Part shown: one piece after another, positions 6,714 through 7,336 of the stretch
Numbering within the stretch: position 1 is the stretch's first letter
Layout of the letters: each line of letters begins with the position of its first letter
Assembly (NCBI GenBank): GCA_032250585.1
Contig: JAVVFH010000174.1
Location: 1-7,336 of the forward strand
Reading direction: 5' to 3'
DNA: 7,336 nucleotides
Source: JAVVFH01 sp032250585
Lineage (GTDB): Bacteria > Pseudomonadota > Gammaproteobacteria > Xanthomonadales > SZUA-36
Program-made: the position numbers and the translations under genes
Notes under the pieces: model-generated
Database searches by the model: none
What the model was told of the DNA's origin: nothing
What the model saw: the letters and a program-made list of their open reading frames with translations, nothing else

Positions 6714-7336
6714 CACGGAATCAGCTGCCTCGCCAGGACTTCGATGACCTGGCCAAAACAAAGGCCGCCGTCGTTCGCCGGCACGCCTCGATGTAACCGG
6801 ACTTCGATGGCGTGCTCGGCCAGCCGCTCAACCACGCGCTCGGTGAGCCGGCGGTTCTGGAAGACACCGCCGCTCAGCCCCACGGCATCGAACGGCACCT
6901 CGGCGCGGATCGCCCGCGCCTGGTCGAGCAGCGCCTGGGCCATCGTCTCATGGAAAATCCCGGCACGCTCAGAAACCGGAATGCCTGAATCGCGCAGGGT
7001 CTCCAGCATGGGCCCCCAGTCGGAGCGCCATATTCCGCTTTCGTCCTTCGCAAGCGGCAAAGCGATCGGCACACAGCCGTCCGCCGCAATCTGCTCGAGT
7101 TCCATCGGGCCCTGGCCTTCGAAACTTGCAACGTGGCGGCCCAGCACCAATGCCGCAGCGGCATCGAACAGGCGGCCGCGGCGGAGGTTTCGTAGGTCCC
7201 GGTGCCGCGCTTCCAGGTGCAGCCCCAGTCTGGGCTTGAGGACGGAATACACCCCGAGCGAAATGGTGAGTACGCCCAAGGCGATTTCCGCCAGCCGGCC
7301 CTCCACCCGCAGGATCAGGTTGGCCCCCACCAGCAC
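6713..7336 (-). CDS. hypF: Carbamoyltransferase HypF, C-terminal part (5' end outside window or lost)
   Basis: HypF makes carbamoyl-adenylate from carbamoyl phosphate and ATP and passes the carbamoyl group to HypE. Only the end of the carbamoyltransferase (Kae1/TsaD-like) domain is visible: GRLFDAAAALV (54-64), SFEGQGPMELE (71-81), FHETMAQALL (128-137), LSGGVFQNRRL (154-164) and ANDGGLCFGQ (187-196), ending LIP. These match known HypF C-termini well from about position 7177 downward. The preceding 53 residues in the same frame do not: HypF should show a sequence like TSSAGRLFDA there, but a hydrophobic helix followed by a basic stretch is found. The gene is therefore either 5'-truncated and fused, frameshifted near 7176, or chimeric at a sequence end. 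A complete HypF has about 750-800 residues; 207 are visible in this frame, about 154 of them HypF-like. The stop overlaps the hypE start. Confidence 0.85.
   Translation of the reverse strand: MLVGANLILRVEGRLAEIALGVLTISLGVYSVLKPRLGLHLEARHRDLRNLRRGRLFDAAAALVLGRHVASFEGQGPMELEQIAADGCVPIALPLAKDESGIWRSDWGPMLETLRDSGIPVSERAGIFHETMAQALLDQARAIRAEVPFDAVGLSGGVFQNRRLTERVVERLAEHAIEVRLHRGVPANDGGLCFGQVIEVLARQLIP
7178..7336 (-). other. Hydrophobic, permease-like segment in frame with the hypF C-terminus
   Basis: Read in the hypF frame, these bases encode 53 residues including LAEIALGVLTISLGVYSVL, a clear membrane helix, followed by KPRLGLHLEARHRDLRN. HypF is soluble and has no such helix. The GANLILR, helix, YSVLKPRL pattern recalls TSUP (TauE/SafE) permeases, where a helix is often followed by YSLLRPRL-like sequence; that family call rests on memory of the pattern only. 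The other two frames give no HypF sequence over the whole stretch either. One of them encodes YETSAA just before the GRLFDA point, which is close to the HypF consensus. Confidence 0.5.

Overview
The window looks like chromosomal DNA from a GC-rich proteobacterium, most likely a gammaproteobacterium. The evidence is the high GC content, a tRNA gene with an encoded CCA end, a heavy-metal RND pump, [NiFe]-hydrogenase maturation genes, and a REP-type palindrome (GCGGC-TGAA-GCCGC with a GTGGGAG flank) of the kind scattered through Pseudomonas-like and sulfur-oxidising gammaproteobacteria. The organism cannot be named from this sequence alone.

Layout. (1) Positions 1-4060, + strand: the end of a metal-efflux operon. 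It holds the C-terminal part of a periplasmic adaptor (CzcB/CusB type), a complete 1032-residue HME-RND pump (CzcA/CusA type), and a 108-residue PII-like protein whose ATG overlaps the pump stop codon. The three genes are tightly packed, with good Shine-Dalgarno sequences and an ATGA overlap, so they are very probably co-transcribed. Adaptor and pump export metal ions across the envelope with an outer-membrane channel outside the window. The PII-like protein resembles the little-studied group called PII-NG, noted in the literature for its linkage to heavy-metal efflux genes. (2) Positions 4061-4635: intergenic DNA with a tRNA-Ser(GGA) on the - strand (4282-4374) and a few short repeats. (3) Positions 4636-5565, + strand: a lone HAD-superfamily phosphatase-like lipoprotein, resembling DUF2608. 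(4) Positions 5566-5639: two palindromes between convergent genes, one of them REP-like. (5) Positions 5640-7336, - strand: hypF (C-terminal end) followed by hypE, with stop and start overlapping as TGATG. HypF and HypE together make the cyanide ligands of the [NiFe]-hydrogenase active site.

Points most worth a second look: the PII-like protein, which lacks the T-loop tyrosine, Gln39 and Lys90 of classical PII; the pump, whose visible metal-site residues match neither the CusA Cu/Ag pattern nor the full CzcA pattern; and the right edge, where the hypF frame loses HypF character about 160 bases before the window end and runs in frame into a hydrophobic, permease-like segment. The last point suggests a truncated or rearranged hypF, a frameshift, or a chimeric join at a contig end.
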